From assembly GCA_025924275.1 (NCBI GenBank), contig JAICEH010000004.1:1-25923 (forward strand): 25,923 nt of DNA, written 5' to 3'. A program made the position numbers and the translations under genes. The notes beneath the pieces are model-generated. The model was not told the origin of the DNA, did not search any database, and worked only from the letters and a program-made list of their open reading frames with translations. Source of the DNA: Gemmatimonadales bacterium (GTDB taxonomy: Bacteria > Gemmatimonadota > Gemmatimonadetes > Gemmatimonadales > GWC2-71-9). Shown piece after piece: positions 1 to 7,266 of the stretch (the stretch's first letter is position 1; every line of letters starts with the position of its first letter).

Positions 1-210
1 GCCGTGCTGCGGGTCGCAGGAGAGGTGGTGGTGGACCACGACGGGGCCCACGCGGCCGAGGAGCGGCGAGGACGGGTGGGGCTCCGCGCCGGCCTCCACC
101 CGATCGAGGTGCGTTACTTCCAGGCGGGGGGCGGCAAGGACCTGCGGCTCCTGGCCGGCCCCGAGGCGGCGGAGCCCGCACCCGTGCCGGACCACTGGCT
201 CCGGCACTGA
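1..210 (+). CDS. PA14-like domain protein, C-terminal fragment (5' end outside window)
   Basis: The reading frame is open from the first base to TGA at 208-210, so only the last 69 residues are present. The pattern VVVDHDGAH, then a basic turn, then LRAGLHPIEVRYFQAGGG and LRLLAGP is the usual end of a PA14 or PA14-like beta-sandwich: 'dG..vvdnDG.H' followed by 'l..G.hpi.v.Yfe..gg..l.l'. Such domains bind carbohydrate and are often fused to secreted hydrolases, cytochromes or glucose/sorbosone-dehydrogenase-like enzymes. Which enzyme lies upstream cannot be seen. It ends 24 bp from the convergent Gfo/Idh gene, and the two may belong to one sugar-related locus. The domain call is moderately sure; the whole-protein function is unknown. 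Confidence 0.6.
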   Translation, partial: AVLRVAGEVVVDHDGAHAAEERRGRVGLRAGLHPIEVRYFQAGGGKDLRLLAGPEAAEPAPVPDHWLRH

Positions 211-234
211 CACAGGCCCGCCCCGCGGACGCTA

Positions 235-1575
235 CTAGAGCGCCCAGCCCCGCCGGTAGGCCGGGGTGATGAACTCCGCCGGCACCTCCGGGCTCCGGAC
301 CGCCCCGGTCGCGGGATCGAGCTCGATCGGTCGGGCGAGGCGGACGGCGAGGTTGCCGACCAGCACCATCTCGGTGAGCGGCCCGGCGTGGCCCGAGAAG
401 TTCGAGCCCGGCTGGGATCCGGCCTTGGCCGCCGCGATCCACTCCTTGTAGACCCCCTCCGTCCGCGGGTACTTCACCGGGAGGGGCGTGGCGGTCACCT
501 CCTTCTGCTTCGCCTCGTCCAGGAGCCGCGGCTCCTGGCCGTACATCCCCGCCACCAGGGCACCGCCGTCGCCCACCCAGAGCTGCCCGCCCTCCATCGA
601 GGGTGGCCACTTCGCGTCGGCGGCCACCTGCGGCGGACGCGGCGGGAGGATCCCGCCGTCGCGCCAGACGACCTTGACCGCCGGCCGTCCTCCCTTCGCC
701 GGGAAGTCGTAATCGATCCGCGACGACTTGGGCGCGGTCTCGGCGTAGAGCCGGCTGGACTCGGCCGCGATCCGGGACGGGAAGCCGAGGTCGAGCACCC
801 AGAAGGCGGCGTCCATCGCGTGGCACGCGATGTCACCCAGGGCGCCGGTGCCGAAGTCCCACCAGCCGCGCCAGCGGAAGGGGGCGTAGGCGGGCGTGTA
901 CGGCCGGTCGGCGGCGGGGCCGAGCCAGAGCTGCCAGTCGAGCCAGGGCGGCACGTTGTGGGCTTCGGTGGGTCGGTCGATCCCCTGCGGCCAGATCGGC
1001 CGGTCGGTCCAGTAGTGCACCTCGCGCACCGTCCCGATGAGCCCCGCCTCGACCCACTCGCGGATCAGCCGGGTGCCCTCCATCGCGTGCCCCTGGTTCC
1101 CCATCTGGGTGGCCTGCTGCGGCCGCCCGCGCGCCTCGGTCATCAGGGCGCGGACCTCGCTGAGGGTCCGGGCCAGCGGCTTCTGGCAGTAGACGTGCTT
1201 GCCGGCTTCGAGCGCGGCCATCGCGATGGCGGCGTGGGTGTGGTCCGGGGTGGAGACGGTGACCGCGTCGATGCTCCGGGCGTCCTTGTCGAGCAGCTCC
1301 CGGAAATCGCGATACCGCTTGGCGCGCGGGTAGCTGAGGAAGGCGTCCTCGGCGGCCTTGGTGTCCACGTCGCAGAGGGCGTAGATGGTCTCGCCCGCGA
1401 CCCCGGTCACGTCGGTGCGGCCCATCCCGCCCACCCCGATGCACGCGATGCTCAGCGTGTCGCTCGGCGGGCGGTACCCGCGGCCCAGCACGTGCCGCGG
1501 GACGATGTGGAACGCGCCCAGCGCGCCTGCGGCCTGTCGCCCGAACTCCCGCCTGCTCACGCGCTTGCCGGCCAT
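235..1575 (-). CDS. Tat-exported Gfo/Idh/MocA family oxidoreductase
   Basis: A 446-residue NAD(P)-dependent oxidoreductase of the glucose-fructose oxidoreductase / inositol dehydrogenase family. The ATG at 1575 was chosen because it gives a twin-arginine signal (SRREFGRQAAG) and has GAGGAG about 8 nt upstream; a longer in-frame extension to 1665 reads as non-coding leader. After the signal come a Rossmann motif (CIGVGGMG), the family's 'tPDHTHA' segment and YCQKPLA, which holds the catalytic-site Lys (QKP instead of the usual EKP). The C-terminal half carries WTDRPIWPQG and a WWDFGTGALGDIACH segment, common in the exported members found in Planctomycetes, Bacteroidota and Gemmatimonadota. These act in the periplasm on sugars or glycosides, with the bound cofactor exported in the folded protein. 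It lies 214 bp downstream of the MFS/DUF1080 pair on the same strand. The substrate is not determinable from sequence. Confidence 0.9.
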   Translation of the reverse strand: MAGKRVSRREFGRQAAGALGAFHIVPRHVLGRGYRPPSDTLSIACIGVGGMGRTDVTGVAGETIYALCDVDTKAAEDAFLSYPRAKRYRDFRELLDKDARSIDAVTVSTPDHTHAAIAMAALEAGKHVYCQKPLARTLSEVRALMTEARGRPQQATQMGNQGHAMEGTRLIREWVEAGLIGTVREVHYWTDRPIWPQGIDRPTEAHNVPPWLDWQLWLGPAADRPYTPAYAPFRWRGWWDFGTGALGDIACHAMDAAFWVLDLGFPSRIAAESSRLYAETAPKSSRIDYDFPAKGGRPAVKVVWRDGGILPPRPPQVAADAKWPPSMEGGQLWVGDGGALVAGMYGQEPRLLDEAKQKEVTATPLPVKYPRTEGVYKEWIAAAKAGSQPGSNFSGHAGPLTEMVLVGNLAVRLARPIELDPATGAVRSPEVPAEFITPAYRRGWAL

Positions 1576-1677
1576 CGTCTCACTCCTCGCGTTCAGGATG
1601 CACCGCGGGGGCGCGGAGGACGGCCGCTTTCCGTCCGATGCCGCCGGTGCCCCCGGGCCCTGCACTCCGCCAGTCGT

Positions 1678-1703
1678 GCCCTGCCGTCGGGCCCTGCCGT
1701 CGG
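1678..1703. repeat. 13-bp perfect tandem duplication in intergenic spacer
   Basis: Two adjacent copies of GCCCTGCCGTCGG (1678-1690 and 1691-1703) lie in the 214-bp spacer between the MFS gene and the Gfo/Idh gene. A degraded third unit may follow (ATCCGCCGTCCTG). The rest of the spacer (1576-1789) holds no convincing ORF. A CATCCT hexamer about 25 nt before the Gfo/Idh ATG is only a weak -10 candidate. Confidence 0.6.
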
Positions 1704-1789
1704 GATCCGCCGTCCTGCACTTCCGTGCTCGATTCCGGTCACCGATCCCCCTGCTCCCGGTACCGCGGCGGTGAATCCCCCGCCGCGAG

Positions 1790-2977
1790 TCACGCCGGCC
1801 GGGGTCGCGGCCGGAAGAGGAGGGCGAAGAGCACCAGGATCACCGCCGCCATCCCCGCCGGCACCAGCCAGATGCTCCGCCAGTCGTGCCCCCCCTCCGC
1901 CAGCCGGTACGCGTCCACCACGCGGCCGGAGACGAATGCCCCGATGAAGTACCCCAGCCCGTTGGTGACGAAGTTGAGGAAGCCCTGGGCCGCGGCCCGC
2001 ACGCGCGGCCCCGCCTGGGCGTCGGTGTAGATCTGGCCGCTCACGAAGAAGAAGTCGTAGCACACCCCGTGCAGCAGGATCCCCGCGTAGACCAGCCACA
2101 TCCCCGGCCCGGCGTCGCCGTACCCGAAGGCGACGTACCGGAGCGCCCAGGCCGCCATGCCGCCCAGCATGATCGCCTTGATCCCGTACCGCGCGAGGAA
2201 CGCCGGGAGCAGCACCATGAAGACGATCTCGGACATCTGGCCGAACGTCTGGATGAACGCCGGCTCCGGCGCGCCGATTTCGTTGAGGAAGGGATTGGTG
2301 AAGGCGTAGTAGAACTGGAGCGGCACGCAGAGGAGGAAGGAACCCAGCACGAACACCAGGAAGGACCGCTCCCGGAGGAGCCGCAGGGCGTCGAGCCCGA
2401 GGGCGTCGCGCACGCTGAAGGGCGCGCCCGCCGCCTTCGGCGGGGTATGGGGCAGCGCGAGGGCGAGGAGGCCCAGGACGGCCGACGCCCCGGCGGCCAG
2501 CTTCATGGGGAGCGCCAGCGCATCCGCGTGGAGCACCTTTCCCACCACGATGCCGGCCACGATCCACCCGATGGTCCCCAGCACCCGGATGGCCGGGAAA
2601 TCCCTGGCCGGGTCGGCCACGTGATGAAAGGCGATCGCGTTGGTGAGCGAGAGCGTGGGCATGTAGCAGAGGGCGTAGGCGATCACCATCGGGTAGAACG
2701 TCCCGAAGCCCGCCTGCTCCGACACCAGCCACATCAGCACCGCCCCCGCCAGGTGCAGCACGGCCAGCAGCTTCTCCGAGGCGAAGAAGCGGTCGGCCAC
2801 CATCCCGATGAAGAAGGGCGAGACCAGGGCCGCGATGGCCGTTGCGCCGTAGGCGAGGCCGATCTGCTGGCCGGTGAACCCGAGCGTGGCGCCCAGGTAG
2901 GTGCCCATCGTGACGAACCAGCTCCCCCAGATGAAGTACTGGAGGAACATCATCACCATCAGGCGGGCCCGGATCAC
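1790..2977 (-). CDS. Nucleoside:H+ symporter-type MFS transporter
   Basis: A 395-residue integral membrane protein with about 12 predicted helices. The start MMFLQYFIWGSWFVTMGTYL, the segment FFIGMVADRFFASEKLL and the later FVTNGLGYFIGAFVSGRVVD match the nucleoside:H+ symporter (NHS, NupG/XapB) branch of the MFS. In Gemmatimonadota, Bacteroidota and Planctomycetes, members of this branch often sit beside DUF1080 and Gfo/Idh genes, so the cargo may be a sugar or glycoside rather than a nucleoside (inference). The chosen start is GTG at 2977, which overlaps the TGA of the upstream DUF1080 gene by 4 bases (GTGA) and implies translational coupling. ATG codons 18-27 nt further in are alternatives but would trim the conserved N-terminus. 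Confidence 0.88.
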   Translation of the reverse strand: MIRARLMVMMFLQYFIWGSWFVTMGTYLGATLGFTGQQIGLAYGATAIAALVSPFFIGMVADRFFASEKLLAVLHLAGAVLMWLVSEQAGFGTFYPMVIAYALCYMPTLSLTNAIAFHHVADPARDFPAIRVLGTIGWIVAGIVVGKVLHADALALPMKLAAGASAVLGLLALALPHTPPKAAGAPFSVRDALGLDALRLLRERSFLVFVLGSFLLCVPLQFYYAFTNPFLNEIGAPEPAFIQTFGQMSEIVFMVLLPAFLARYGIKAIMLGGMAAWALRYVAFGYGDAGPGMWLVYAGILLHGVCYDFFFVSGQIYTDAQAGPRVRAAAQGFLNFVTNGLGYFIGAFVSGRVVDAYRLAEGGHDWRSIWLVPAGMAAVILVLFALLFRPRPRPA

Positions 2978-3681
2978 GGGAGCTCCCGGATCCGGATGTT
3001 CCGGTAGGCGACCAGGTCCCCGTGATCCTGCAGGGCGATGTGCCCGCGCGCGGCGCGGCCGTACCCCGGCCACTCGCCGAACTTGCTCGCCTTGACCTTC
3101 GCCTCCCAGTCGGGGCTCCCCAGCTGGTACGCCACCACCCGGGTCCCGTTGAGCCAGTGCTCCACGCGGTTGCCGTCCACCACCAGCCGCACCGCGTTCC
3201 ACTCCCCGGCCGGCTTCACCACGCCGGCGGGCGCAGGGTACAGGCCGTAGGCCGACCCGGCCGCCGTGAGGCGGCTCAAGCCGTCCTGGTGCGCGGCGTC
3301 GTCGAGCACCTGCATCTCCGGCCCGGTGTGGTAGGTGCGCTCGGCCGCCTCCGTCACCCGGTACATGATCCCGCTGTTCCCGCCCGGCGCCACCTTCCAC
3401 TCCAGCTCGAGCGCGATGTTGCCGACCTCTCCCTCGGTGATGATGTCGCCGCCCTCGCCGGTCCGGCTGAGGGCGCCGTCCACCACGGTCCAGCCGGAGG
3501 GCATCGCGGTCATCCGGAAGCCGCGCCACCCGGCAGTGGTGCGGCCGTCGAAGAGGGAGCGCCACCCGGTGGTGTCGCTCACGGGCGGGGCGGCCGCGGT
3601 GTCCGCTGCGGGGGGGGCCGGCGGCCGGGCGCAGGCGAGCGCCACCGCGAGCCCGGCGGTGAGGAAGGGTCGTGGGTGCAT
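2974..3681 (-). CDS. DUF1080 (3-keto-disaccharide hydrolase-like) lipoprotein
   Basis: A 235-residue exported protein. The ATG at 3681 opens a short signal peptide ending in VALAC, a degenerate lipobox (Cys17), followed by an Ala/Pro linker. The mature part is a jelly-roll of the DUF1080 / 3-keto-disaccharide hydrolase family: WRSLFDGRTTAGWRG at the front, then 'GDIITEGEVGNIALELEWKV', PGGNSGIMYRV, 'GPEMQVLDD', WNAVRLVVDGNRVEHWLNG and the closing HIALQDHG...YRNIRIREL. Family members cleave glycosides oxidised at C3 or bind glycans. The gene is first in a two-gene operon with the MFS carrier (4-nt overlap), with the Gfo/Idh oxidoreductase further downstream, which fits oxidation, cleavage and uptake of a glycoside (inference). 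Confidence 0.88.
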   Translation of the reverse strand: MHPRPFLTAGLAVALACARPPAPPAADTAAAPPVSDTTGWRSLFDGRTTAGWRGFRMTAMPSGWTVVDGALSRTGEGGDIITEGEVGNIALELEWKVAPGGNSGIMYRVTEAAERTYHTGPEMQVLDDAAHQDGLSRLTAAGSAYGLYPAPAGVVKPAGEWNAVRLVVDGNRVEHWLNGTRVVAYQLGSPDWEAKVKASKFGEWPGYGRAARGHIALQDHGDLVAYRNIRIRELP

Positions 3682-3715
3682 CGGAGTTCCGGGGTGGAGG
3701 TCAAGGGCCGGAGGG

Positions 3716-3744
3716 AGTCTATCCGTCGCGGGGCCCACCCGCCA
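3716..3744 (-). promoter_or_regulatory. Candidate sigma70-type promoter of the DUF1080-MFS operon
   Basis: Read on the minus strand: TGGCGG (3744-3739), 17 bp, TAGACT (3721-3716), ending 34 nt before the ATG. The -10 fits TAnnnT. Weak on its own, but the TGG/TTG -35 and TAnnnT -10 pattern recurs before other genes in this window. Confidence 0.35.
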
Positions 3745-3754
3745 CCGGCCTCGC

Positions 3755-4546
3755 TCACGGTCCCGACGGGGCAGGCTGGACCAGCGAGAAACCGGCGCCC
3801 TGCGGATCCGCCGCCCCCGCGACCCGGCCGACCCCCGGGACGTCGTGCGGGGGTGCGGTCACCCGGCCGCCGAGGGCAGGCACCCGGGCCGCCGCGCGGT
3901 CGAGGTCCTCCACCTGGAAGTAGACCGCCCAGTGCGGGGCGCCGCCGGCTGCCGCCGGGCCCAGCTCCTGCATGCCGCCGACGGGCACCCCGGCCGCCTG
4001 CCACTCGGTCCGCCCCGGGCCGGTGCCGCTGGCGGGGCGCGCCTCCCAGTCGAAGAGGGCGGAGTAGAACTCGACCATCCGGGCGGGGGCGCGCGTGGCG
4101 AGCGCACACCAGGCCACCGCGCCCGGTTCCGCCATCACGCCGAGGCCCATGTGGGTCTTGGCCTGGTAGCAGGCCAGCACGGTGCCCTCGGGATCGCGGA
4201 TGATGAAGGTGCGGCCGACGTCCAGCACGTCGAACGGGGCAGCCAGAACCCGTCCGCCGAGGCCGGTGACGCGCGCGGCAGCCTCGTCGGCGTTGCCCAC
4301 CGCCACGTAGGGCAGCCAGTGCGGGCCGATGCCCTTGGCCCGCTGCTCGGCGCGCAGGCCGTACAGCGCCGCCACGTCCCGGCCGTCGAGGGTGAACACC
4401 GTGTAGAAGGTGCCGTCCCCCATGGGCACGTCGTGGGCCCGCCAGCCGAGCAGGCCGCCGTAGAACGCGACGGCGGCCGCCTGGTCGGTGGTGCCGAGTT
4501 CGACCCAGCAGAAGCAGCCGGGCGCGTGGGCGGTGACGGACGGCAT
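3755..4546 (-). CDS. Tandem VOC (glyoxalase/bleomycin-resistance fold) protein
   Basis: A 263-residue cytoplasmic protein with two vicinal-oxygen-chelate domains. The first (about residues 10-130) shows CFCWVELGTTDQAAAVAFYGGLLGW and ends FIIRDPEGTVLACYQ. The second (about 140-260) shows AWCALATRAPARMVEFYSALFDWEA and ends with ADPQGAGFSLVQP. This layout, including the family's usual 'G.fcW.EL.T.D...a..FY..llGW' opening, is the VOC group seen in many actinobacteria and Gemmatimonadota, annotated as glyoxalase/bleomycin resistance protein or hydroxylase-like. Canonical metal ligands are not obvious in both halves, so activity is uncertain. It lies 73 bp upstream of DUF1080 on the same strand but probably has its own start region, divergent from the PP2C gene. 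Confidence 0.85.
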   Translation of the reverse strand: MPSVTAHAPGCFCWVELGTTDQAAAVAFYGGLLGWRAHDVPMGDGTFYTVFTLDGRDVAALYGLRAEQRAKGIGPHWLPYVAVGNADEAAARVTGLGGRVLAAPFDVLDVGRTFIIRDPEGTVLACYQAKTHMGLGVMAEPGAVAWCALATRAPARMVEFYSALFDWEARPASGTGPGRTEWQAAGVPVGGMQELGPAAAGGAPHWAVYFQVEDLDRAAARVPALGGRVTAPPHDVPGVGRVAGAADPQGAGFSLVQPAPSGP

Positions 4547-4612
4547 CCGGGCCTCCGGGCCGCGAGGGCGGGTCCGAGGGGGTCCCGGAAAGATTCACCG
4601 GACGGGCCGGGC

Positions 4613-4642
4613 TGGACAGGGCCGGCGGGCGGGGCGCATCTT
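4613..4642 (+). promoter_or_regulatory. Candidate promoter of the PP2C gene
   Basis: TGGACA (4613-4618), 18 bp, CATCTT (4637-4642), ending 37 nt before the ATG at 4680. It lies in the 133-bp divergent spacer shared with the VOC gene. In the opposite direction, AATCTT (4595-4590, minus strand) is a weak -10 candidate for the VOC gene. Confidence 0.35.
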
Positions 4643-4679
4643 CGCGCAGTCCCGAACGGACCGTACCCGTGGAGTCCCG

Positions 4680-5528
4680 ATGCCTTCCTCGCCCGACCGG
4701 CGACCGCACCAGAGCGACATCGACGTCCACGGGCAGACCCACCGCGGGCTGGTCCGGACGGAGAACCAGGACCACTTCCTCATCGCCTCGATGGAGAAGG
4801 CGCTCCGGGTGGTCACCACCAGCCTCGATCCGGGGGCCTTCAACACGCTGACGGGGGGGTCCCGCGGCTACCTCTTCTGCGTGGCCGACGGCGTCGGGAG
4901 CGGCGACGGCCGCCGCGCCAGCAGCACCGCGCTCCGGGCCATCGTCCAGCACGTCACCGCCTTCGCCAACCTGTACGCCCACTTCGACCACGCCGAGGAG
5001 GAGCGGTTCGCCAGCGAGCTGCGGGCTGGCGTCCTCCACGGGCACGAGGTCCTGCGGCAGCAGCTCGAGGCCGACGGGCAGAAGTCGGGGCTCGCCACGA
5101 CGCTCACGATGGTGGCCGTGCTCTGGCCCCACGCCTTCCTCGTCCACGTCGGCGACAGCCGCTGCTACCGGTTGCGGGACGGCCGCCTCGAGCTGCTCAC
5201 CCGGGACCAGACCCTGGCGGAGGCCCTGAAGGATGACGGGGCCCTCACCCAGCCGGAGGCCGACCGCTCCCCTCTCAAGCACGTCCTCGTCAGCGCCCTC
5301 GGAAGCACCGAGGCCACGCCGCAGACCAGCGTCCAGGAATGCCGCTGGGAGGACGTGATGCTCCTCTGCACCGACGGGCTCACCAAGCACGTCTCCGACG
5401 AGGAGATCGCCGCCGCGCTCGCCGGGCTCACCGATGCGGAACAGGCCTGCCGGGACCTGGTGGCGCTGGCGCTCGAGCGCGGCGGGAGCGACAACGTGAC
5501 CGTGGTGATCGGCCGGCTCCGGAACTGA
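4680..5528 (+). CDS. PP2C-family serine/threonine protein phosphatase
   Basis: A 282-residue cytoplasmic phosphatase with a single PPM/PP2C domain spanning nearly the whole protein. The metal-binding motifs are all present: RGLVRTENQDHF (Asp31), FCVADGVGSG (Asp70), HVGDSRCYRLRDG, LLTRDQTLAEAL, LLCTDGLTKHVSDEEI and GGSDNVTVVIG. The family removes phosphate from Ser/Thr with two Mn/Mg ions. No membrane segment or extra sensory domain is visible. The ATG at 4680 is preceded by GGAG and starts shortly before the first conserved motif. A PknB-type kinase gene lies about 9 kb away (14382-15479) and is a natural but unproven partner. The 3' end faces the PDZ gene and carries a 12-bp stem-loop over the stop codon. 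Confidence 0.92.
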   Translation: MPSSPDRRPHQSDIDVHGQTHRGLVRTENQDHFLIASMEKALRVVTTSLDPGAFNTLTGGSRGYLFCVADGVGSGDGRRASSTALRAIVQHVTAFANLYAHFDHAEEERFASELRAGVLHGHEVLRQQLEADGQKSGLATTLTMVAVLWPHAFLVHVGDSRCYRLRDGRLELLTRDQTLAEALKDDGALTQPEADRSPLKHVLVSALGSTEATPQTSVQECRWEDVMLLCTDGLTKHVSDEEIAAALAGLTDAEQACRDLVALALERGGSDNVTVVIGRLRN

Positions 5529-5542
5529 GGCGGAGCCGGCCG
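5510..5542. terminator. Bidirectional hairpin over the PP2C stop codon
   Basis: CGGCCGGCTCCG (5510-5521) and CGGAGCCGGCCG (5531-5542) form a perfect 12-bp inverted repeat with a 9-nt loop containing the TGA. It sits between convergent genes, PP2C (ends 5528) and PDZ (ends 5555). No T-run follows on either strand, so intrinsic termination is not certain; it may act mainly as a 3'-end stabiliser. Confidence 0.5.
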
Positions 5543-5554
5543 TCTCCCCGAAGG

Positions 5555-6421
5555 TCAGCTCCGCTCGGCGGCCGGCGCCTTGGGCCGGACCGGAGCCGGG
5601 GCCGGCGTGGGACCCGGCTGCATCCGGTAGCGCCGCATGGCCGGGCGCTCCGGCACCGTCCAGGTGACGGTGCTCTGTCGCCGCTGGCGGGTGATCTCCA
5701 GCTTCACCTGCTCCCCCGCCGCGTAGGAGCGGATGATTCGCGAGGCGTGCTCGGTCGACTGGGGCTTGCGGCCGTCGATCGACCGGATCACGTCACCGGC
5801 CCGGAGCGGGAGGGTGGAATCGGCGGGCGCCTCCAGCACCAGCAGGCCCTCGCTGGTCCCGAAATACTCCCCGAGCCCGGGGTTCAACTCCGCCAGGTGA
5901 AGCCCGGCGGGCCCGGCTCCGACCCAGAACCCGCGGCCTTCGGCCAGGTGCTCAAACTCCGGCATCCGCTCCCGGACCCGGGCGAGCTCCGGCATCCGCA
6001 TCATCCCGGCCCAGCCCACCTCCTCCGCCACGATCGTGGCCGTGCGCGCGCGGCCGTCCCGGCGGTACTCGACCTTGACCGTGTCGCCCGGCTCGAGCTT
6101 CTGGGCCATTTCGACGAGGCGGTGGCCCGGCCCGGACCCCCCCTCCTCCCCCGCCTTCAGGTTGGCGAGCGACTGCCCCTGGAACCGGGTCACGATGTCG
6201 CCCGGCTTGAGACCCGCCTTCGCGGCGGGTCCCTCGGGAATCACGTCCCGGATCCGGGCGCCGACGGCGTCCAGCTCCTGGTCCGCGGTGACGTCGACCG
6301 TGACCCCCAGCCGGGCGCGCTGGGAGGTGGTGCTGAAGACCCTGAGGTCCGGCTCCTGGGCCGCGACGGGCGCGGCCGCGAGGCAGGCCAGGAGCAGGGG
6401 GGCGAGGCGGGTGGTGCGCAT
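5555..6421 (-). CDS. Exported protein with two PDZ domains
   Basis: A 288-residue protein. The ATG at 6421 gives a clear Sec signal peptide (MRTTRLAPLLLACLAAAPVAAQ, cut after AQ) and has GGGAGA upstream. The first PDZ domain (about residues 35-135) has RARLGVTVDV, VIPEGPAAKAGLKPGDIVTRFQGQSL and VEYRRDGRARTATIVA. The second (about 155-260) has GLLVLEAPADSTLPLRAGDVIRSIDGRKP and KLEITRQRRQSTVTWTVP. The C-terminus is a Pro/Ala-rich tail. No protease domain is present, so it is probably a periplasmic scaffold or substrate-binding protein rather than a DegP-like enzyme. It is monocistronic, divergent from the chalcone-isomerase-like gene and convergent with PP2C. Confidence 0.85.
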   Translation of the reverse strand: MRTTRLAPLLLACLAAAPVAAQEPDLRVFSTTSQRARLGVTVDVTADQELDAVGARIRDVIPEGPAAKAGLKPGDIVTRFQGQSLANLKAGEEGGSGPGHRLVEMAQKLEPGDTVKVEYRRDGRARTATIVAEEVGWAGMMRMPELARVRERMPEFEHLAEGRGFWVGAGPAGLHLAELNPGLGEYFGTSEGLLVLEAPADSTLPLRAGDVIRSIDGRKPQSTEHASRIIRSYAAGEQVKLEITRQRRQSTVTWTVPERPAMRRYRMQPGPTPAPAPVRPKAPAAERS

Positions 6422-6508
6422 GGAGTTCTCCCGGGTGAGTCGTACGTGCTGCCGGGAGAGATGCGCCTCCCCGGGCCAGGGTCGCATCGCGCCGGCCCGC
6501 GGCGGGGG

Positions 6509-6537
6509 TGGCGAAGGCGTGCCGGGCGGGGTAGCAT
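6509..6537 (+). promoter_or_regulatory. Candidate promoter of the chalcone-isomerase-like gene
   Basis: TGGCGA (6509-6514), 17 bp, TAGCAT (6532-6537), ending 35 nt before the ATG at 6573. Its layout closely resembles the candidate promoter before DUF1080. Confidence 0.35.
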
Positions 6538-6572
6538 CCGGGAGACCCGGTCCCTAGGCTGGAGGCAGTCCG

Positions 6573-7136
6573 ATGTCCCCGCTGGCCCTGCTCGCCCTCG
6601 CGGCCGCGCTGGTTCCCGCGCCCGCCGCCGACACCACCTACAACGGCGTCACCCTGCCGGCCACGGTCGACGTCGGGGGGCAGTCCCTGGTCCTCAACGG
6701 GGTGGCGCTCAGGAAGAAGGCCGTCTTCAAGGTCTACGTGGCCGGGCTCTACCTCCCGGCCCGCTCGGGGAGCGCCAGCCAAATCCTGGCTGCCGACCAG
6801 CCCCGCCACCTCGTGATGCAGTTCCTCCGGGACGTGGACAAGGGCAAGATGTGCGAGGCCTGGGACGAGGCGCTCAAGAACAACACGCCCGACGCCGGCG
6901 CCGAGCTGAAGCAGCAGTTCGCCACACTCTGCGAGTGGATGGAGGACATCAAGAAGGGCGAGCAGTTCGCCTTCACCTACGAGCCCGGCACTGGCACCAC
7001 GGTGATGGTCCGCGGTGCCGCCAAGGGAACCATCCCGGGGAAGGCGTTCGCGGACGCCCTCTGGAAGGCCTGGATCGGCCCCAAGCCCGGCCCGGGCGAA
7101 GGCTTCAAGCGCGGCCTGCTCGGCATCCAGGGGTAG
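6573..7136 (+). CDS. Exported chalcone-isomerase-like family protein
   Basis: A 187-residue protein with a Sec signal peptide (LALLALAAALVPAPAAD). The mature part matches the bacterial chalcone-isomerase-like fold: YNGVTLPATVDVGGQSLVLNGVALRKK, then VFKVYVAGLYLP, then PRHLVMQFLRDVDKGKMCEAWDEAL, then a C-terminal FAFTYEPGTGTTVMVRGAAKGTIPGKAFADALWKAWIG. Bacterial members lack flavonoid chemistry and are thought to bind fatty acids or related lipids; the role here is unknown. The ATG has GGAGG 8 nt upstream. A strong hairpin at 7170-7210 follows the stop and separates it from the metalloprotease. Confidence 0.85.
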   Translation: MSPLALLALAAALVPAPAADTTYNGVTLPATVDVGGQSLVLNGVALRKKAVFKVYVAGLYLPARSGSASQILAADQPRHLVMQFLRDVDKGKMCEAWDEALKNNTPDAGAELKQQFATLCEWMEDIKKGEQFAFTYEPGTGTTVMVRGAAKGTIPGKAFADALWKAWIGPKPGPGEGFKRGLLGIQG

Positions 7137-7169
7137 CCCCGCCGGCGCCCGGCCGGGCCCGAAACATTC

Positions 7170-7210
7170 CGCCGCCGGCTCCCGTCACTTACCGGGGGGA
7201 GCCGGCGGCG
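7170..7210. terminator. 14-bp perfect inverted repeat between genes
   Basis: CGCCGCCGGCTCCC (7170-7183) pairs perfectly with GGGAGCCGGCGGCG (7197-7210) across a 13-nt loop. It starts 34 nt after the chalcone-isomerase-like stop, so it is a likely transcription end. The CATCTT hexamer (7212-7217), a candidate -10 for the next gene, begins immediately after the right arm. Confidence 0.5.
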
Positions 7211-7217
7211 CCATCTT
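7189..7217 (+). promoter_or_regulatory. Weak promoter candidate of the metalloprotease gene
   Basis: TTACCG (7189-7194), 17 bp, CATCTT (7212-7217), 49 nt before the ATG at 7267. The -35 lies in the loop of the inverted repeat and the spacer contains its right arm, so hairpin and promoter share DNA. Low confidence. Confidence 0.25.
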
Positions 7218-7266
7218 GCGTGCCGGACCCGACCCGTCCCGACCCGCCACTCCGAAGGAGTTCCCG

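Noticed and set aside
1665..1891. 17-bp direct repeat CTCCGCCAGTCGTGCCC at 1665-1681 and 1875-1891
   Set aside because: One copy is inside the MFS coding sequence, encoding GHDWR, and similarity stops at once on both sides. It may be a small local duplication but there is no sign of an attachment site or element.
388..1947. Long open frame on the plus strand opposite the Gfo/Idh gene
   Set aside because: Low-complexity Arg/Gly/Pro/His composition with no motif. It is an antisense shadow of a well-supported gene in high-GC DNA.
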